Of a stretch of 64,000 nt of DNA, positions 33,643-43,559 are shown piece after piece. The translations under genes and the position numbers were made by a program. Below the pieces are notes generated by a model, which was not told the origin of the DNA, searched no databases, and saw only the letters and a list, made by a program, of their open reading frames with translations. Every line of letters starts with the position of its first letter. Position 1 is the stretch's first letter. The DNA is from Pseudomonadota bacterium. Its GTDB lineage: Bacteria > Pseudomonadota > Gammaproteobacteria > Burkholderiales > Burkholderiaceae_C. The stretch lies in NCBI GenBank assembly GCA_021816585.1, contig JAKAXL010000003.1, positions 81,013-145,012 of the forward strand, read 5' to 3'.

Positions 33643-34071
33643 ATGGCCTACAGCGACAAAGTCATCGATCACTATGAAAACCCGCGCAACGTCGGCTCCT
33701 TCTCCAAGGACGACCCCGCGGTGGGCACCGGCATGGTCGGCGCCCCGGCCTGCGGCGACGTGATGAAGCTGCAGATCAAGGTCAACGAGCAGGGCATCAT
33801 CGAGGACGCGCGCTTCAAGACCTACGGCTGCGGCTCGGCGATCGCGTCGTCGTCGCTGGTCACCGAGTGGGTCAAGGGCAAGAGCCTCGACGACGCGCTG
33901 AAGATCCGCAACACCCACATCGCCGAGGAACTGGCGCTGCCTCCGGTGAAGATCCACTGCTCGATCCTCGCCGAGGACGCGATCAAGGCCGCGGTGAAGG
34001 ACTACCAGGAACGCCACGGCGTCGCGGAGCAGGCGGCGCAGGCGCCGGCGCGCGACCAGGCCGCTGCCTGA
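33643..34071 (+). CDS. iscU: Fe-S cluster scaffold IscU
   Basis: A 142-residue scaffold. The three cluster cysteines are in [16 protein letters not shown] and [11 protein letters not shown]. The LPPVK motif bound by HscA is present ([10 protein letters not shown]). It is about 14 residues longer than E. coli IscU owing to an Ala/Gln-rich tail. A good ribosome binding site (AGGAGCA) lies before the ATG. Confidence 0.97.
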   Translation: MAYSDKVIDHYENPRNVGSFSKDDPAVGTGMVGAPACGDVMKLQIKVNEQGIIEDARFKTYGCGSAIASSSLVTEWVKGKSLDDALKIRNTHIAEELALPPVKIHCSILAEDAIKAAVKDYQERHGVAEQAAQAPARDQAAA

Positions 34072-34088
34072 ACACGGAGTCATCCACG

Positions 34089-34412
34089 ATGTCGATCACC
34101 CTGACCGAAAGCGCCGCGAGGCACGTGTCCAGATACCTGAGCCAGCGCGGCAAGGGCGTCGGCGTGCGCCTGGGGGTCAAGACCACCGGTTGCTCGGGGC
34201 TGGCCTACAAGCTCGAATACGCCGACGACGTCGCCCCCGAGGACCAGGTGTTCGAGAGCCACGGCGTGAAGATCCTCGTCGATCCGCGCAGCCTGAGCTA
34301 TCTCGACGGCACCGAACTCGACTTCGTGCGCGAAGGCCTGCAGCAGGGTTTCAAGTTCAGCAACCCCAACGAGCGCGACCGTTGCGGTTGCGGCGAATCG
34401 TTCCGGGTCTGA
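34089..34412 (+). CDS. iscA: A-type Fe-S carrier IscA
   Basis: A 107-residue A-type carrier. The three conserved cysteines are in TTGCSGLAY (near residue 35) and the C-terminal CGCGESF. It passes iron or Fe-S clusters to client proteins. The ATG at 34089 gives [12 protein letters not shown], the normal start. Its stop is followed one base later by the TTG start of hscB. Confidence 0.96.
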   Translation: MSITLTESAARHVSRYLSQRGKGVGVRLGVKTTGCSGLAYKLEYADDVAPEDQVFESHGVKILVDPRSLSYLDGTELDFVREGLQQGFKFSNPNERDRCGCGESFRV

Positions 34413-34413
34413 G

Positions 34414-35004
34414 TTGGACACCGCCGTTCACGATCGCGTCCCCGGGACGCCGCGGCCCGACGGTGCCGCGGCGATCGACTTCCGTGGCGACCACTTCGCG
34501 CTGTTCGGGCTGCCCCGGCGCTTCGACCTCGACACCGAGGCGCTGAGCCAGGCCTGGCGCCGCACGCAGGCGCTGGTGCATCCGGACCGCTTCGCCGGCG
34601 CCGGCGCGGCGCAGGCGAGGCTGGCGATGCAGTGGTCGACGCTGGTCAACACCGCGTATCGCACGCTGCTCGACCCGCTGAGCCGCGCGGCCTACCTGTG
34701 CGAACTGCGCGGCGTGCCGATCGACGCCGAACGCAACACGGCGATGCCGCGCGAGTTCCTCGACCAGCAGATGCAGTGGCGCGAACAGCTCGACGAGGCC
34801 CGCGACAGCGGCGACGCCGGCCAGCTGCAGCAGCTGGCGCGGCAGGTCGAGCAGCACCGCGCCGGCTTGCTGCTCGAGCTGGCGCGACTGCTCGACTCCG
34901 ACCCCGCGGACGCCGCCGCGGCGCGGCAGGCGGCTTGCGAAGTGCGGGTGCTGATGTTCCTCGACAAGTTCCGGCGCGACCTCGGTCCGCGCGCCACGCA
35001 TTGA
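34414..35004 (+). CDS. hscB: Co-chaperone HscB
   Basis: A 196-residue J-domain protein from a TTG start. The HPD motif is in ALVHPDRFAG (about residue 57), in a domain that begins DFRGDHFALFGLPRRFDLD. The C-terminal three-helix part that binds IscU follows (LEQQMQWREQLDEA-like region and KFRRDL). It stimulates HscA ATPase and delivers IscU. TTG was chosen because it lies one base after the iscA stop with GGTCTGAG upstream and no other early start exists; the first 25 residues are a non-conserved lead. Confidence 0.92.
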   Translation: MDTAVHDRVPGTPRPDGAAAIDFRGDHFALFGLPRRFDLDTEALSQAWRRTQALVHPDRFAGAGAAQARLAMQWSTLVNTAYRTLLDPLSRAAYLCELRGVPIDAERNTAMPREFLDQQMQWREQLDEARDSGDAGQLQQLARQVEQHRAGLLLELARLLDSDPADAAAARQAACEVRVLMFLDKFRRDLGPRATH

Positions 35005-35153
35005 AGTGACACGGCGGCTGCCGGCCGGTGCGCCGGGAACGCAGCTTGCCGGCACCGCGCGCATCGCTTCGGCAGCACGCGCGGCGCGCTGCACGCACAA
35101 TCCTGTCTTTCGACCCTTCACGGGCGCGCGCCGAGCGGCGCGCCGATTCCAGC

Positions 35154-37040
35154 ATGGCCCTGCTCCAGATCTCCGAACCCGGTCAGTCCCCCGATCCCCA
35201 CCGCCACCGCGTCGCCATCGGCATCGACCTCGGCACCACGCATTCGCTGGTCGCCGTGGTGCGTAGCGGCGTCGCCGAATGCCTCCCCGACGAGCAGGGC
35301 CGCGTGCTGCTGCCGTCGGCGGTGCGCTACCTCGCCGGCGCGCAGCCGGTGATCGGCTGGGACGCGCTGGCCGGCCAGACCGCCGACCCCTACAACACCA
35401 TCGTGTCGGTCAAGCGCATGATGGGGCGCGAACTCGCCGACCTCGAGCCCTCCCAGCACCGCGCCTACCACTTCGAGGACCGGCCCGGCATGGTCGCGCT
35501 GAACACCGCGGCCGGCCTGCAGACCCCCGTCGAGGTGTCGGCGCAGATCCTGCGCGAGCTGGCCGGGCGCGCGCGCCACGCGCTGGGGGTGGAGCCGGTC
35601 GGCGCGGTCATCACCGTGCCGGCGTACTTCGACGACGCGCAGCGCCAGGCGACGAAGGACGCGGCACGGCTGGCCGGGCTGCAGGTGCTGCGCCTGATCA
35701 ACGAGCCGACCGCGGCCGCGCTGGCCTACGGCCTCGACCGCAACGCCTCCGGCGTGTGGGCCGTGTACGACCTCGGCGGCGGCACCTTCGACGTGTCGGT
35801 GCTGCGGCTGAGCCGCGGCGTGTTCGAGGTCATGGCCACCGGCGGCGACACCGCGCTGGGCGGCGACGACTACGACCGCCGCGTGGCCGCCGAGCTGGCG
35901 CGCCGCGGCGGACTCCGCGAGCTCGACGCCGTGGCGCAGGCGCAGCTGCAGCGTGCCGCGCGCCAGGCCAAGGAGGCCCTGAGCGGGCAGGCCGCGGTGC
36001 GCGTCGACGTGCGACTGGGCTCCGGCGCGCGACTCGACACCGAGTTCACGCGCGACGATCTCGCGGCCTGCACCGGCGAGCTCACCGCGCGCACCGTGCA
36101 GTTGCTGCGGCAGGTGCTCGACGACGCCGGAGTCGCCGCGCAGGACATGTCCGGCATCGTGCTGGTGGGCGGCTCCACGCGCATGCCGGTGGTGCGCGAC
36201 ACGGTGCGCGACTTTTTCGGACGCGAGCCCATCACCGACCTCGACCCCGACCAGGTCGTGGCCATCGGCGCGGCGCGCCAGGCGCACGCGCTGGCCGGCA
36301 ACGGCGGCGACGACGACACGCTGCTGCTCGATGTCATCGCGCTGTCGCTGGGCCTCGAGACCATGGGCGGGCTGGTCGAGCGCATCATCCCGCGCAACAG
36401 CACCATCCCGACCGCGCGCGCGCAGGAATTCACCACCTTCAAGGACGGGCAGACCGCGATGTCCATCCACGTCGTGCAGGGCGAGCGCGAGCTGGTGTCG
36501 GACTGCCGCTCGCTGGCGCGCTTCGAGCTGCGCGGGATTCCGCCGATGCCGGCCGGCGCGGCGCGTGTGCTGGTGACCTTCCAGGTCGACGCCGACGGCC
36601 TGCTCGAGGTCAGCGCGCGCGAGGCCAGCAGCGGCGTGCAGGCGCATGTCGAGGTGCGCCCCAGCTACGGCCTGGACGACCAGCAGATCGCCGACATGCT
36701 GCGCACGGCCTTCAGCAGCGCCGACGCCGACGCCAGCGCGCGCACGCTGCGCGAGCAGCAGGTGGAGGCCGAGCGCCTGCTCGACGCCACGCGCGCCGCG
36801 ATGCACGCCGATTCCGACCTGCTGACGCAGGCCGGGCGCGACGCCATCCACGCCGCGATGGCCGAACTGGCGCAGGCCGCGCGCGGCGACGACCATCTGC
36901 GCATCCGCGACGCCGCCGACCGTCTGGCGCGGATCACCGAACCCTTCGCTGCGCAGCGCATGAACCGCAGCATCCAGCTCGCGTTGACCGGACGCAGCAT
37001 CGACAGCCTGTCCCGCGAGCGCGGATCTGACGGAGAATGA
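35154..37040 (+). CDS. hscA: Hsp70-type chaperone HscA
   Basis: A 628-residue specialised Hsp70. The nucleotide-binding domain has [28 protein letters not shown] and [14 protein letters not shown]. The substrate-binding domain follows with [16 protein letters not shown], then a helical lid. It releases clusters from IscU by acting on the LPPVK motif. The ATG at 35154 ([10 protein letters not shown]) is the normal family start; longer open frame to the left lacks similarity. 149 bp separate it from hscB. Confidence 0.96.
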   Translation: MALLQISEPGQSPDPHRHRVAIGIDLGTTHSLVAVVRSGVAECLPDEQGRVLLPSAVRYLAGAQPVIGWDALAGQTADPYNTIVSVKRMMGRELADLEPSQHRAYHFEDRPGMVALNTAAGLQTPVEVSAQILRELAGRARHALGVEPVGAVITVPAYFDDAQRQATKDAARLAGLQVLRLINEPTAAALAYGLDRNASGVWAVYDLGGGTFDVSVLRLSRGVFEVMATGGDTALGGDDYDRRVAAELARRGGLRELDAVAQAQLQRAARQAKEALSGQAAVRVDVRLGSGARLDTEFTRDDLAACTGELTARTVQLLRQVLDDAGVAAQDMSGIVLVGGSTRMPVVRDTVRDFFGREPITDLDPDQVVAIGAARQAHALAGNGGDDDTLLLDVIALSLGLETMGGLVERIIPRNSTIPTARAQEFTTFKDGQTAMSIHVVQGERELVSDCRSLARFELRGIPPMPAGAARVLVTFQVDADGLLEVSAREASSGVQAHVEVRPSYGLDDQQIADMLRTAFSSADADASARTLREQQVEAERLLDATRAAMHADSDLLTQAGRDAIHAAMAELAQAARGDDHLRIRDAADRLARITEPFAAQRMNRSIQLALTGRSIDSLSRERGSDGE

Positions 37041-37044
37041 AGAC

Positions 37045-37380
37045 ATGCCCGTGATCACCGTGCTGCCGCACCAGGAGTACTGCCCGCAGGGCGCGAGCTT
37101 CGAGGCCGAACGCGGCACCTCGGTCTGCGAGGCGCTGCTCGAGCATGGAGTGGCCATCGAACACGCCTGCGAGATGGCCTGTGCCTGCACCACCTGCCAT
37201 GTGGTCGTGCGCAAGGGCTACGACTCGCTGGGCGAGCCTGACGAGAGCGAGGAGGACCTGCTCGACCGCGCCTGGGGCCTGGAGCCCACGTCGCGCCTGT
37301 CGTGCCAGGCCATCGTCGGCGACCAGGACGTGACCATCGAGATCCCGCGCTACTCGATCAACCACGCCAAGGAGGCATGA
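37045..37380 (+). CDS. fdx: [2Fe-2S] ferredoxin, ISC type
   Basis: A 111-residue adrenodoxin-like ferredoxin. Cluster ligands are in CEMACACTTCHVVV (three Cys) and the later RLSCQAIV. It feeds electrons to cluster assembly on IscU/IscA. It starts 4 bases after hscA ends and its stop is one base before the next gene, so it is in the middle of the operon rather than at the end. Confidence 0.96.
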   Translation: MPVITVLPHQEYCPQGASFEAERGTSVCEALLEHGVAIEHACEMACACTTCHVVVRKGYDSLGEPDESEEDLLDRAWGLEPTSRLSCQAIVGDQDVTIEIPRYSINHAKEA

Positions 37381-37381
37381 A

Positions 37382-37846
37382 ATGGACGTACCGACCATCG
37401 ACCAGGCCTATGCCCAGCTGCAGTCGCAGGACCAGACCATCGCGCAGGAACTGCAGAACCTGGCCGGCAAGCTGCAGGCCGCCGCGCAGGGCGGCAACGC
37501 CGACGCGCGCGAGTGGCAGCTGGACCTGCGCGAGCTGGCGCTCGCGGTGCAGGCGCAGCAGCAGCAGATGAACGCGCTGCTGCAGGCCATCCACGGCATG
37601 TGGCAGGCCGAGCACGATCGCCTGCAGGGCGGCGCGGTGCAGCCGGTACAGCAAGCCGCCGGATACCCGCCCGCGGCCCCCGGCTATCCGCAGCAGGGCT
37701 ACCCGCAGGGCGGCTACCCGCCGCAGCAGCAGTCCGGAGGTTTCGGCTCGATGCTGCACGGCCTGCTCGGCTCCGGCTTCGGCCAGGCCGTGGCGATGGG
37801 CGCCGGGATCGGCCTCGGCGAGGACCTGATCAACCAGATCTTCTAG
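37382..37846 (+). CDS. Hypothetical protein with coiled coil, GYPQQ repeats and glycine-rich tail
   Basis: A 154-residue protein fused tightly to the isc operon (ATG one base after the fdx stop, AAGGAGG upstream). The first 80 residues are predicted coiled coil (Gln-rich, LQNLAGKLQAAAQGG and QAQQQQMNALLQAIHG). Residues about 95-120 are a PGYPQQGYPQGGYPPQQQ-type repeat, and the C-terminus is glycine-rich and hydrophobic (LLGSGFGQAVAMGAGIGLGED). It occupies the place often held by iscX in other proteobacteria but is not similar to IscX. Function unknown; the Tyr/Pro repeat resembles aggregation-prone or scaffolding tails. Confidence 0.75.
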   Translation: MDVPTIDQAYAQLQSQDQTIAQELQNLAGKLQAAAQGGNADAREWQLDLRELALAVQAQQQQMNALLQAIHGMWQAEHDRLQGGAVQPVQQAAGYPPAAPGYPQQGYPQGGYPPQQQSGGFGSMLHGLLGSGFGQAVAMGAGIGLGEDLINQIF

Positions 37847-37897
37847 CAGCCTGCCAGACCCGGCGCATCCCCCGGCCTGCCCGGGGGCCGGGCGGCA

Positions 37898-39202
37898 TCA
37901 GGCCAGCCCGTCGAAGGGCAGGAAGTCGACCTGCTCGCCGGCCGCGACCTCGCCCTGGTCGTGGTGCAGCACCACCAGCCCGTCGGCCTGGCTCATCGAG
38001 TGCAGCACGCCCGAGCCCTGGTTGCCGGTGCTCACCGCCAGCCAGCCGCCGTCGGCGCCGCGGCGCAGGCTGGCGCGCTGGAACTCGCTGCGCCCCGGGC
38101 GCTTGCGAAACGGCTGCGCCGCGGCCACGCGCAGCAGCGGCAACGGCTGTACGCCGGCTCCCATCAGGCGCAGCAGCAGCTCGCGCACCAGCACGTAAAA
38201 GCCCACCATCACCGCGACCGGGTTGCCCGGCAGCCCGATCAGCGGCGTGCGCCGGCCGTCGGCGCAGCGCAGTTCGCCGCAGGCCAGCGGGCGCCCGGGG
38301 CGCATCGCGACCTGCCAGAAGGCCACGTCGCCCAGGCGCCCCAGCGTGCGCCCGAGGTGGTCGGCGTCGCCGACCCCGACCCCGCCCGAACTGACGACCA
38401 CGTCGGCCTGCTCGCAGCCGCGCAGCAGCGCGGCCTCCAGCAGGCGCGGGTCGTCGGCCACCAGCCCGAGGTCGATGGGCTCGCAGCCCAGGCGCGCCAG
38501 CATCGCCCACAGCGTGTGGCGGTTGCTGTCGTAGATGCAGCCGGCGTCGAGCGGCTGCCCGAGCGAGCGCAGCTCGTCGCCGCTGGACAGGAAGGCCACC
38601 TTCAGGCGCCGCCGCACCGTCAGCTCGCCCACCCCGAGCGAGGCCGCCAGCCCGAGGTCGGCCGCGCGCAGCACCCGGCCGGCGTGCAGCGCCGGGCGCC
38701 CCGCGGCGAGGTCCTCGCCGCGCCTGCGCACGTTGGCCCCGGCGCGTACCGTGCCGGGCTCGATCTCGACCACGCCGTCGGCGGCGCGGCAGGACTCCTG
38801 CGGCACCACGGTGTCGCAGTCCGACGGCAGCACCGCGCCGGTCATGATGCGCACGCAGCCGCCCGGCGCCAGCTCGCCTTCGAAGGCGTGGCCGGCCAGT
38901 CCGCTGCCGGCCACGCGCAGGCGTGTCGGCGCCAGCGCGTGCAGCTCGGCCGCGCGCAGCGCGTAGCCGTCCATCGCGGCGTTGTCGTGCGCCGGCACGT
39001 CGAACGGCGCGACGAGGTCGGCGCCGAGCACGCGCTGCAGCGCCTCGTGCAGGGGCACGGTCTGCAACTGCAGCGTCGGCGCGGGCAGCAGGCGCAGCAG
39101 TTCGCGCGCGCGCTCCACGCTGATCGGGGATGCGGCGGCGTCGGCGCCGCGGGGGGGCAGGGCAGGCATGGACGGGGGCGGCGGCGCCTCAGGCGCTCGC
39201 AT
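37898..39202 (-). CDS. moeA: Molybdopterin molybdenumtransferase
   Basis: A 434-residue MoeA. FDVPAHDNAAMDGYALR near residue 70 is the substrate-binding start, VRIMTGAVLPSDCDTVVPQE follows, then the MoaB-like domain with SSGDEL, YDSNRH, SSGGVGVGDADH and GLPGNPVAV. It inserts molybdate into adenylylated molybdopterin. It overlaps mobA by 14 bp; MPALPP 11 residues in is a possible later start. Part of moaA-mobA-moeA on the minus strand. Confidence 0.94.
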   Translation of the reverse strand: MRAPEAPPPPSMPALPPRGADAAASPISVERARELLRLLPAPTLQLQTVPLHEALQRVLGADLVAPFDVPAHDNAAMDGYALRAAELHALAPTRLRVAGSGLAGHAFEGELAPGGCVRIMTGAVLPSDCDTVVPQESCRAADGVVEIEPGTVRAGANVRRRGEDLAAGRPALHAGRVLRAADLGLAASLGVGELTVRRRLKVAFLSSGDELRSLGQPLDAGCIYDSNRHTLWAMLARLGCEPIDLGLVADDPRLLEAALLRGCEQADVVVSSGGVGVGDADHLGRTLGRLGDVAFWQVAMRPGRPLACGELRCADGRRTPLIGLPGNPVAVMVGFYVLVRELLLRLMGAGVQPLPLLRVAAAQPFRKRPGRSEFQRASLRRGADGGWLAVSTGNQGSGVLHSMSQADGLVVLHHDQGEVAAGEQVDFLPFDGLA

Positions 39203-39827
39203 CGGGCTGTGCGCGCAGGGCCTCGAGCTCGCGCGGCAGGTTGATGTTGTCGAAACAGGCGGGGTCGTCGAACTCGACCTGCGCGAATCCGACCTGGTTC
39301 AGCCAGGACTCGACGCGGCGGTCCTCGCCCGCCAGGAAGGCCTGCAACGCCGGCAGCAGGTCCCGGTGCAGCAGCGCGAACACCGGCTGCACGCGCCCGC
39401 CGGCGCGCGCCACGGCGGCCCGGCGGCCCTCGGCGACGGCGGCCCGACCCAGGCGCTGCGCCAGATCGGTGGGCAGGAAGGGGCTGTCGCAGGGCGCGCT
39501 GAGCAGCCACGGCGTGGTGCAGGCGCTCAGCCCGGCGGCGATGCCGGCCAGCGGGCCGGCGTAGGCCGCGTCGTCGGGGTCGGGCAGCACCGGCGCGCCC
39601 AGCGCGGCGTAGTCCTCGAGGTGGCGGTTGGCGCTGATCAGCAGCGCGCCGACCTGCGGGCGCAGGCGCTGCAGCACATGCTCGGCCAGCGGTCGCCCGT
39701 GCAGCATCAGCCACCCCTTGTCGGCGCCGCCCATGCGCGAGCCGCGTCCGCCGGCCAGCAGCAGCCCGGTGATCCGCTCGCGCGCGATCGAGGGCGCCGG
39801 TTGCGCGTGCCGCGGGGATTCGCCCAT
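39189..39827 (-). CDS. mobA: Molybdenum cofactor guanylyltransferase
   Basis: A 212-residue nucleotidyltransferase. The GTP-binding loop is LLLAGGRGSRMGGADKGW near residue 22, with PLAGIAAGL, CDSPFLP and VQPVFALL further on. It makes molybdopterin guanine dinucleotide, the cofactor form of DMSO-reductase-family enzymes such as formate dehydrogenase and nitrate reductase. It sits between moaA (37 bp gap) and moeA (overlap). Confidence 0.93.
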   Translation of the reverse strand: MGESPRHAQPAPSIARERITGLLLAGGRGSRMGGADKGWLMLHGRPLAEHVLQRLRPQVGALLISANRHLEDYAALGAPVLPDPDDAAYAGPLAGIAAGLSACTTPWLLSAPCDSPFLPTDLAQRLGRAAVAEGRRAAVARAGGRVQPVFALLHRDLLPALQAFLAGEDRRVESWLNQVGFAQVEFDDPACFDNINLPRELEALRAQPDASA

Positions 39828-39864
39828 GCCGCGCCTGCGCCCCGTGCCTGTCGTGGCGGCTGCC

Positions 39865-41004
<1,140 letters not shown>

Positions 41005-41176
41005 GGCGACATTATCGACAAATCCACCGCGCCACGCCGCGACGAGCCGCGGCGCATTGTTGCGTGGAGTCGGCGCGCGTAGCATCGGGTGCTCGCCCCG
41101 CCGCCGCCCGCGCCGTCCGCGCCGGCCCCGGTGCGCGGGCGCCCACGACAACTCCCGTTCCATCCAGACACATCCC

Positions 41177-41959
41177 ATGGCCTACACGATCGATCTCTCC
41201 GGGCGCGTCGCGCTCGTCACCGGCGCCTCCAGCGGGCTGGGCTGGCAGTTCGCGCGCACGCTGGCGGGCGCCGGCGCCGCGGTGGTGCTGGCCAGCCGGC
41301 GCGCCGAACGCCTGAAGGAGCTGCGCGCGTGCATCGAGGGTGCCGGCGGCGACGCCCACGTCGTCGCGCTCGACGTCGACGATCCGGCGAGCATCCGCAG
41401 CGCCGTCGCGCATGCCGAGACCGAGGTCGGCAACATCGACATCCTGGTCAACAACGCCGGGGTCTCGGTGGCCTCGAAGCTGCTCGACGTGCGCCCCGAG
41501 GACTTCGACCTCATGTTCGACACCAACGTGCGCGGCGCCTTCTTCGTCGCGCAGGAGGTGGCGCGGCGCATGATCGCGCGTTCGCGCGGGGCCGCCCCGG
41601 GCACCTGGGCCGGCGGGCGCATCATCAACATCGCCTCGATGGCCGGGCTGCGCGTGATCCCGCAGATCGGCGTGTACGCGATGAGCAAGGCCGCGGCGGT
41701 GCACATGACCCGCGCCATGGCGCTGGAGTGGGGGCGCCACGGCATCAACGTCAACGCCATCTGCCCCGGCTACATCGACACCGAGATGAACCACGAGCAC
41801 TGGGACACCGAGGCCGGGCGCAAGCTCATCGAGATGCTGCCGCGCAAGCGCGTGGGCCGCCCCGAGGACCTGGACCCCGTGCTGCTGATGCTGGCCAGCG
41901 GCCAGAGCCATTTCGTCAACGGCGCGGTGATCGCCGCCGACGACGGCTTCGGCGTCTGA
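41177..41959 (+). CDS. Short-chain dehydrogenase/reductase
   Basis: A 260-residue SDR. The cofactor loop is [13 protein letters not shown] (about residues 14-26), NNAG is in [10 protein letters not shown], the catalytic Ser is in INIASMAG, and the Tyr-x3-Lys is YAMSKAA. An Arg-rich stretch after the second strand (ASRRAER) favours NADP(H). It is divergent from moaA and 11 bp upstream of a thioesterase gene, so a joint role in an acyl-CoA or keto-alcohol step is plausible. The exact substrate is unknown. Confidence 0.93.
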   Translation: MAYTIDLSGRVALVTGASSGLGWQFARTLAGAGAAVVLASRRAERLKELRACIEGAGGDAHVVALDVDDPASIRSAVAHAETEVGNIDILVNNAGVSVASKLLDVRPEDFDLMFDTNVRGAFFVAQEVARRMIARSRGAAPGTWAGGRIINIASMAGLRVIPQIGVYAMSKAAAVHMTRAMALEWGRHGINVNAICPGYIDTEMNHEHWDTEAGRKLIEMLPRKRVGRPEDLDPVLLMLASGQSHFVNGAVIAADDGFGV

Positions 41960-41970
41960 GGGGGCGCGCG

Positions 41971-42414
41971 ATGCAGTTCGAGCTTCCCGGGCAGCGCCGT
42001 CTCGTGTTCGACACCGTCGTGCCGATGCGCTGGGGCGACATGGACGCAATGGGCCATGTCAACAACACGCTGTACTTCCGCTACATGGAAATCGCCCGCA
42101 TGGACTGGATGGAAGGCCTGCTGGCGCGCGCCGCCGGCGGCCCCGACGCACCGCCCGCGGGCCAGGGCCCGGTGGTGGTCAACGCCTTCTGCAACTTCCT
42201 GCGCGAGCTGCGCTACCCGGGCGCGGTGCGGGTGCGCCTGTACGCGGCCAGTCCGGGGCGCAGCAGCTTCGACACCTTCTACGAACTGCTGCGCGACGAC
42301 GAAGCCGACACGGTGTACGCCGAGGGCGGGGCGAAGGTGGTGTGGATCGACCACGCGCTGCGCCGCAGCGTCGAGCTGCCCAGCGCGCTGCGGCGCATCG
42401 TCGACGGCGCCTGA
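41971..42414 (+). CDS. Acyl-CoA thioesterase (4-hydroxybenzoyl-CoA thioesterase family)
   Basis: A 147-residue hot-dog protein. The signature RWGDMDAMGHVNNTLYFRYME has the family Asp used in catalysis. It likely hydrolyses acyl-CoA esters; the acyl group is not determined. It is 11 bp after the SDR gene in the same operon. Confidence 0.9.
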   Translation: MQFELPGQRRLVFDTVVPMRWGDMDAMGHVNNTLYFRYMEIARMDWMEGLLARAAGGPDAPPAGQGPVVVNAFCNFLRELRYPGAVRVRLYAASPGRSSFDTFYELLRDDEADTVYAEGGAKVVWIDHALRRSVELPSALRRIVDGA

Positions 42415-42459
42415 TCCGGGCCGCGGGGGGCTCGCCGCCCCGGCGCTTGCGCCAGGCTC

Positions 42460-43296
42460 CTAGCGCGTCCAGCCAGCGCGCCACGACGCCCACAGCAGGC
42501 GCAGCGGCGGCAGGCTGATGCGCTGCTGCAGCAGCGCGTAGTCGGCGGCCTCGATCTCGTCGAGCAGGGCGTGCCCCATGCGGCCCAGCGCGCCCGGCAC
42601 GCGCCCGGCGCGACCCATGCCCGGCGGGCGCAGCGCGTCGGCCGCGCGCAGGCGCCCGCGCGCGTGCTGCGCGGCCTCGCGCAGCGCGGCGCGCAGCGCG
42701 GGCGTGTCGTGCAGCGCGGTCATGGCGTGCTCGTCGAGCCCGTGGGCGCGCAGCAGCGAGCGCGGCAGGCGCACCACGTCCTCGCGCGCGTCGCGCCCGA
42801 CGTCGCGCAGCAGCATCACCAGCTCCAGCGCGGCGGCGAGCTCGGCGGCGTAGTGCTGCCCCGGCTGTTCGCGGCAGCCGGCCAGGCGCATCGCCACGCG
42901 CGCCACGCTGCCGCTGCCGCGCAGCAGCTCGGCATGCAGCGCGTCCCAGTCGTCGCGCGACGCCGGGGCGCCGGGTTGCACCGTGTCCAGCGCCTGGCGC
43001 AGCAGCTCCGACGCGCCCGGCGCCTCGCGCAGCGCCGGCTGCAGCTCGCGCAGCAGCGGATGGTCGGCGCCGGCACCGGCGCCGTCGACCGCGTGCAGCT
43101 GGGCCTGCCACCACCCCAGCTTGGCGGTGGCGACGATCGGATCCGACACCGAGCCCGGGATCGTGCGCACCGCGCGCCACCACGACTGCAGCAGCAGCAG
43201 CCGGCGCCGCGGCACCGGGCGCAGGTGCAGCGTGGCGTAGAACCACGCGCTTCCGCGCGGGGCGAGGTCTTGCTGCAGGGGATCGGTGGAAGGCAT
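42460..43296 (-). CDS. Squalene/phytoene synthase-family protein, first Asp motif altered
   Basis: A 278-residue all-helical protein. It resembles the squalene/phytoene synthase family: FYATLHLRPVPRRRLLLLQSWW at the start and the second aspartate motif DVGRDAREDVVRLP near residue 165. The first motif, normally DDxxDE, is replaced by TIPGSVSDPIV, so at most one Asp is kept. Some family members (for example NDUFAF6-like proteins) also lack it and may not be enzymes. It is convergent with the thioesterase gene. The ATG at 43296 follows no strong ribosome binding site. Confidence 0.75.
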   Translation of the reverse strand: MPSTDPLQQDLAPRGSAWFYATLHLRPVPRRRLLLLQSWWRAVRTIPGSVSDPIVATAKLGWWQAQLHAVDGAGAGADHPLLRELQPALREAPGASELLRQALDTVQPGAPASRDDWDALHAELLRGSGSVARVAMRLAGCREQPGQHYAAELAAALELVMLLRDVGRDAREDVVRLPRSLLRAHGLDEHAMTALHDTPALRAALREAAQHARGRLRAADALRPPGMGRAGRVPGALGRMGHALLDEIEAADYALLQQRISLPPLRLLWASWRAGWTR

Positions 43297-43429
43297 GGGT
43301 GGGCGGGATCGCAGCGCGCCGAGCGGACGTCGGGGGCGCGGCGGCGTGCAAGGATAGAATGCTTTTTTCGCCGGCGTTTGCCGCATCGCGCCGCGGACGG
43401 TTGCTGCGCCGTGCTGCGCCCCATCGACC

Positions 43430-43516
43430 GCGAGGGTGGCGAAATTGGTAGACGCACCAGGTTTAGGTCCTGACGCCCTCACAGGCGTGGGGGTTCGAGT
43501 CCCCCCCCTCGCACCA
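43430..43516 (+). tRNA. tRNA-Leu (anticodon TAG)
   Basis: Acceptor GCGAGGG pairs with CCCTCGC; a long variable arm (GCCCTCACAGGCG region) marks a type II tRNA. The anticodon loop TTTAGGT gives TAG (decodes CUA). CCA is encoded at 43514-43516. A -10 TAGAAT lies about 70 bp upstream (43355-43360). It is 43 bp before tig. Confidence 0.96.
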
Positions 43517-43559
43517 CGACGCCGCCGGCCGAATCTCTGATCGAACAACGGATTTTTCC

